A stretch of 64,000 nucleotides of DNA from Echinometra lucunter (Eukaryota; Echinodermata; Echinoidea; Camarodonta; Echinometridae), in assembly GCA_029962745.1 (NCBI GenBank), contig CM057157.1:31973234-32037233 (forward strand). The letters are read 5' to 3'. Both the position numbers and the translations under genes were made by a program. Positions within the stretch are counted from its first letter, which is position 1. Each line of letters opens with the position of its first letter. Below are positions 63,747 through 64,000 of this stretch, piece after piece. The notes below the pieces were generated by a model that saw only the letters and a list, made by a program, of their open reading frames with translations, did not search any database and was not told the DNA's origin.

Positions 63747-64000
63747 CTGTAGAAAATAGCAAGTGAACAGTTGAATGGTTACAATACCTATAACTTACTT
63801 TTTTCTACAAATGATCATTTAAAAACCATTTTAGACAGTACCAATTGTGATTTATGGGGCTTTCACATAGGTGAAGACATCTACCACAGTCCTAGTTGAG
63901 GATTTTACATCAGTATATCAGTACAAAGCATATAAAAACCTTTTAAGGAGACTTGCTTGAGACATAGTCAAGAAGAGCAATGAATCAAAGAAACATTAAA
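63747..64000 (-). other. Start of copy B intron 19, cut by window edge
   Basis: Matches copy A intron 19 almost base for base. Copy B exon 19 should begin about 80 bases past the window. Confidence 0.7.

Overview
The window is animal nuclear DNA: AT-rich, with phase-consistent GT-AG introns, many microsatellites, tRNA-derived and foldback repeats, and a retrotransposon fragment. Gene family and repeat types suggest a marine invertebrate, most likely a deuterostome such as an echinoderm. That assignment is an inference with moderate to low confidence. All protein-coding content found lies on the minus strand.

The window holds two head-to-tail copies of one giant gene of the large lipid transfer protein (LLTP) superfamily, which includes apolipophorin, apoB and vitellogenin. 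Copy A is complete: 28 coding exons from the start codon at 36,627-36,629 down to the stop at 1,224-1,226. Splice phases join without conflict into a precursor of about 5,363 residues, once two 1-base frame breaks are allowed for. Order of parts: signal peptide; vitellogenin/LPD_N lipid-transfer module (exons 3-9); further lipid-transfer domains with a candidate KSKR processing site (exons 10-19); one 4.87-kb exon made largely of about 36 tandem 35-residue repeats; about 1,600 residues of amphipathic helix including 11-residue repeats that each carry an N-glycosylation sequon (exons 21-24); a von Willebrand D domain (exon 25); and a VWA-like C-terminus with a degenerate metal site (exons 26-28). 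A TATA box lies about 70 bp upstream of the ATG.

Copy B enters at the right edge. Only exons 20-28 are inside (63,746 down to 48,173), and its 5' half lies beyond base 64,000. Exons 20-26 and most of their introns are nearly identical to copy A (22 of 1,624 residues differ in exon 20). Exons 27-28 and the introns around them are clearly more diverged. Each copy carries two single-base insertions that break the frame, at sites where the other copy is intact. These are either residual sequencing errors or independent lesions.

The non-coding part is rich in palindromes: tRNA-like sequences inside hairpins (6.5 and 35.9 kb), a 136-bp hairpin (6.7 kb), a terminal-inverted-repeat element shared by both copies (3.9 and 51.3 kb), a nested foldback (31.3-33.05 kb) and a 2-kb inverted repeat (40.2-42.2 kb). 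The 36.7-48.2 kb intergenic region also holds a second foldback with internally repeated arms (43.0-44.35 kb), a 1.45-kb polypyrimidine minisatellite (45.15-46.6 kb) and a 27-bp x 6 repeat next to the copy B stop. No further protein gene could be supported.
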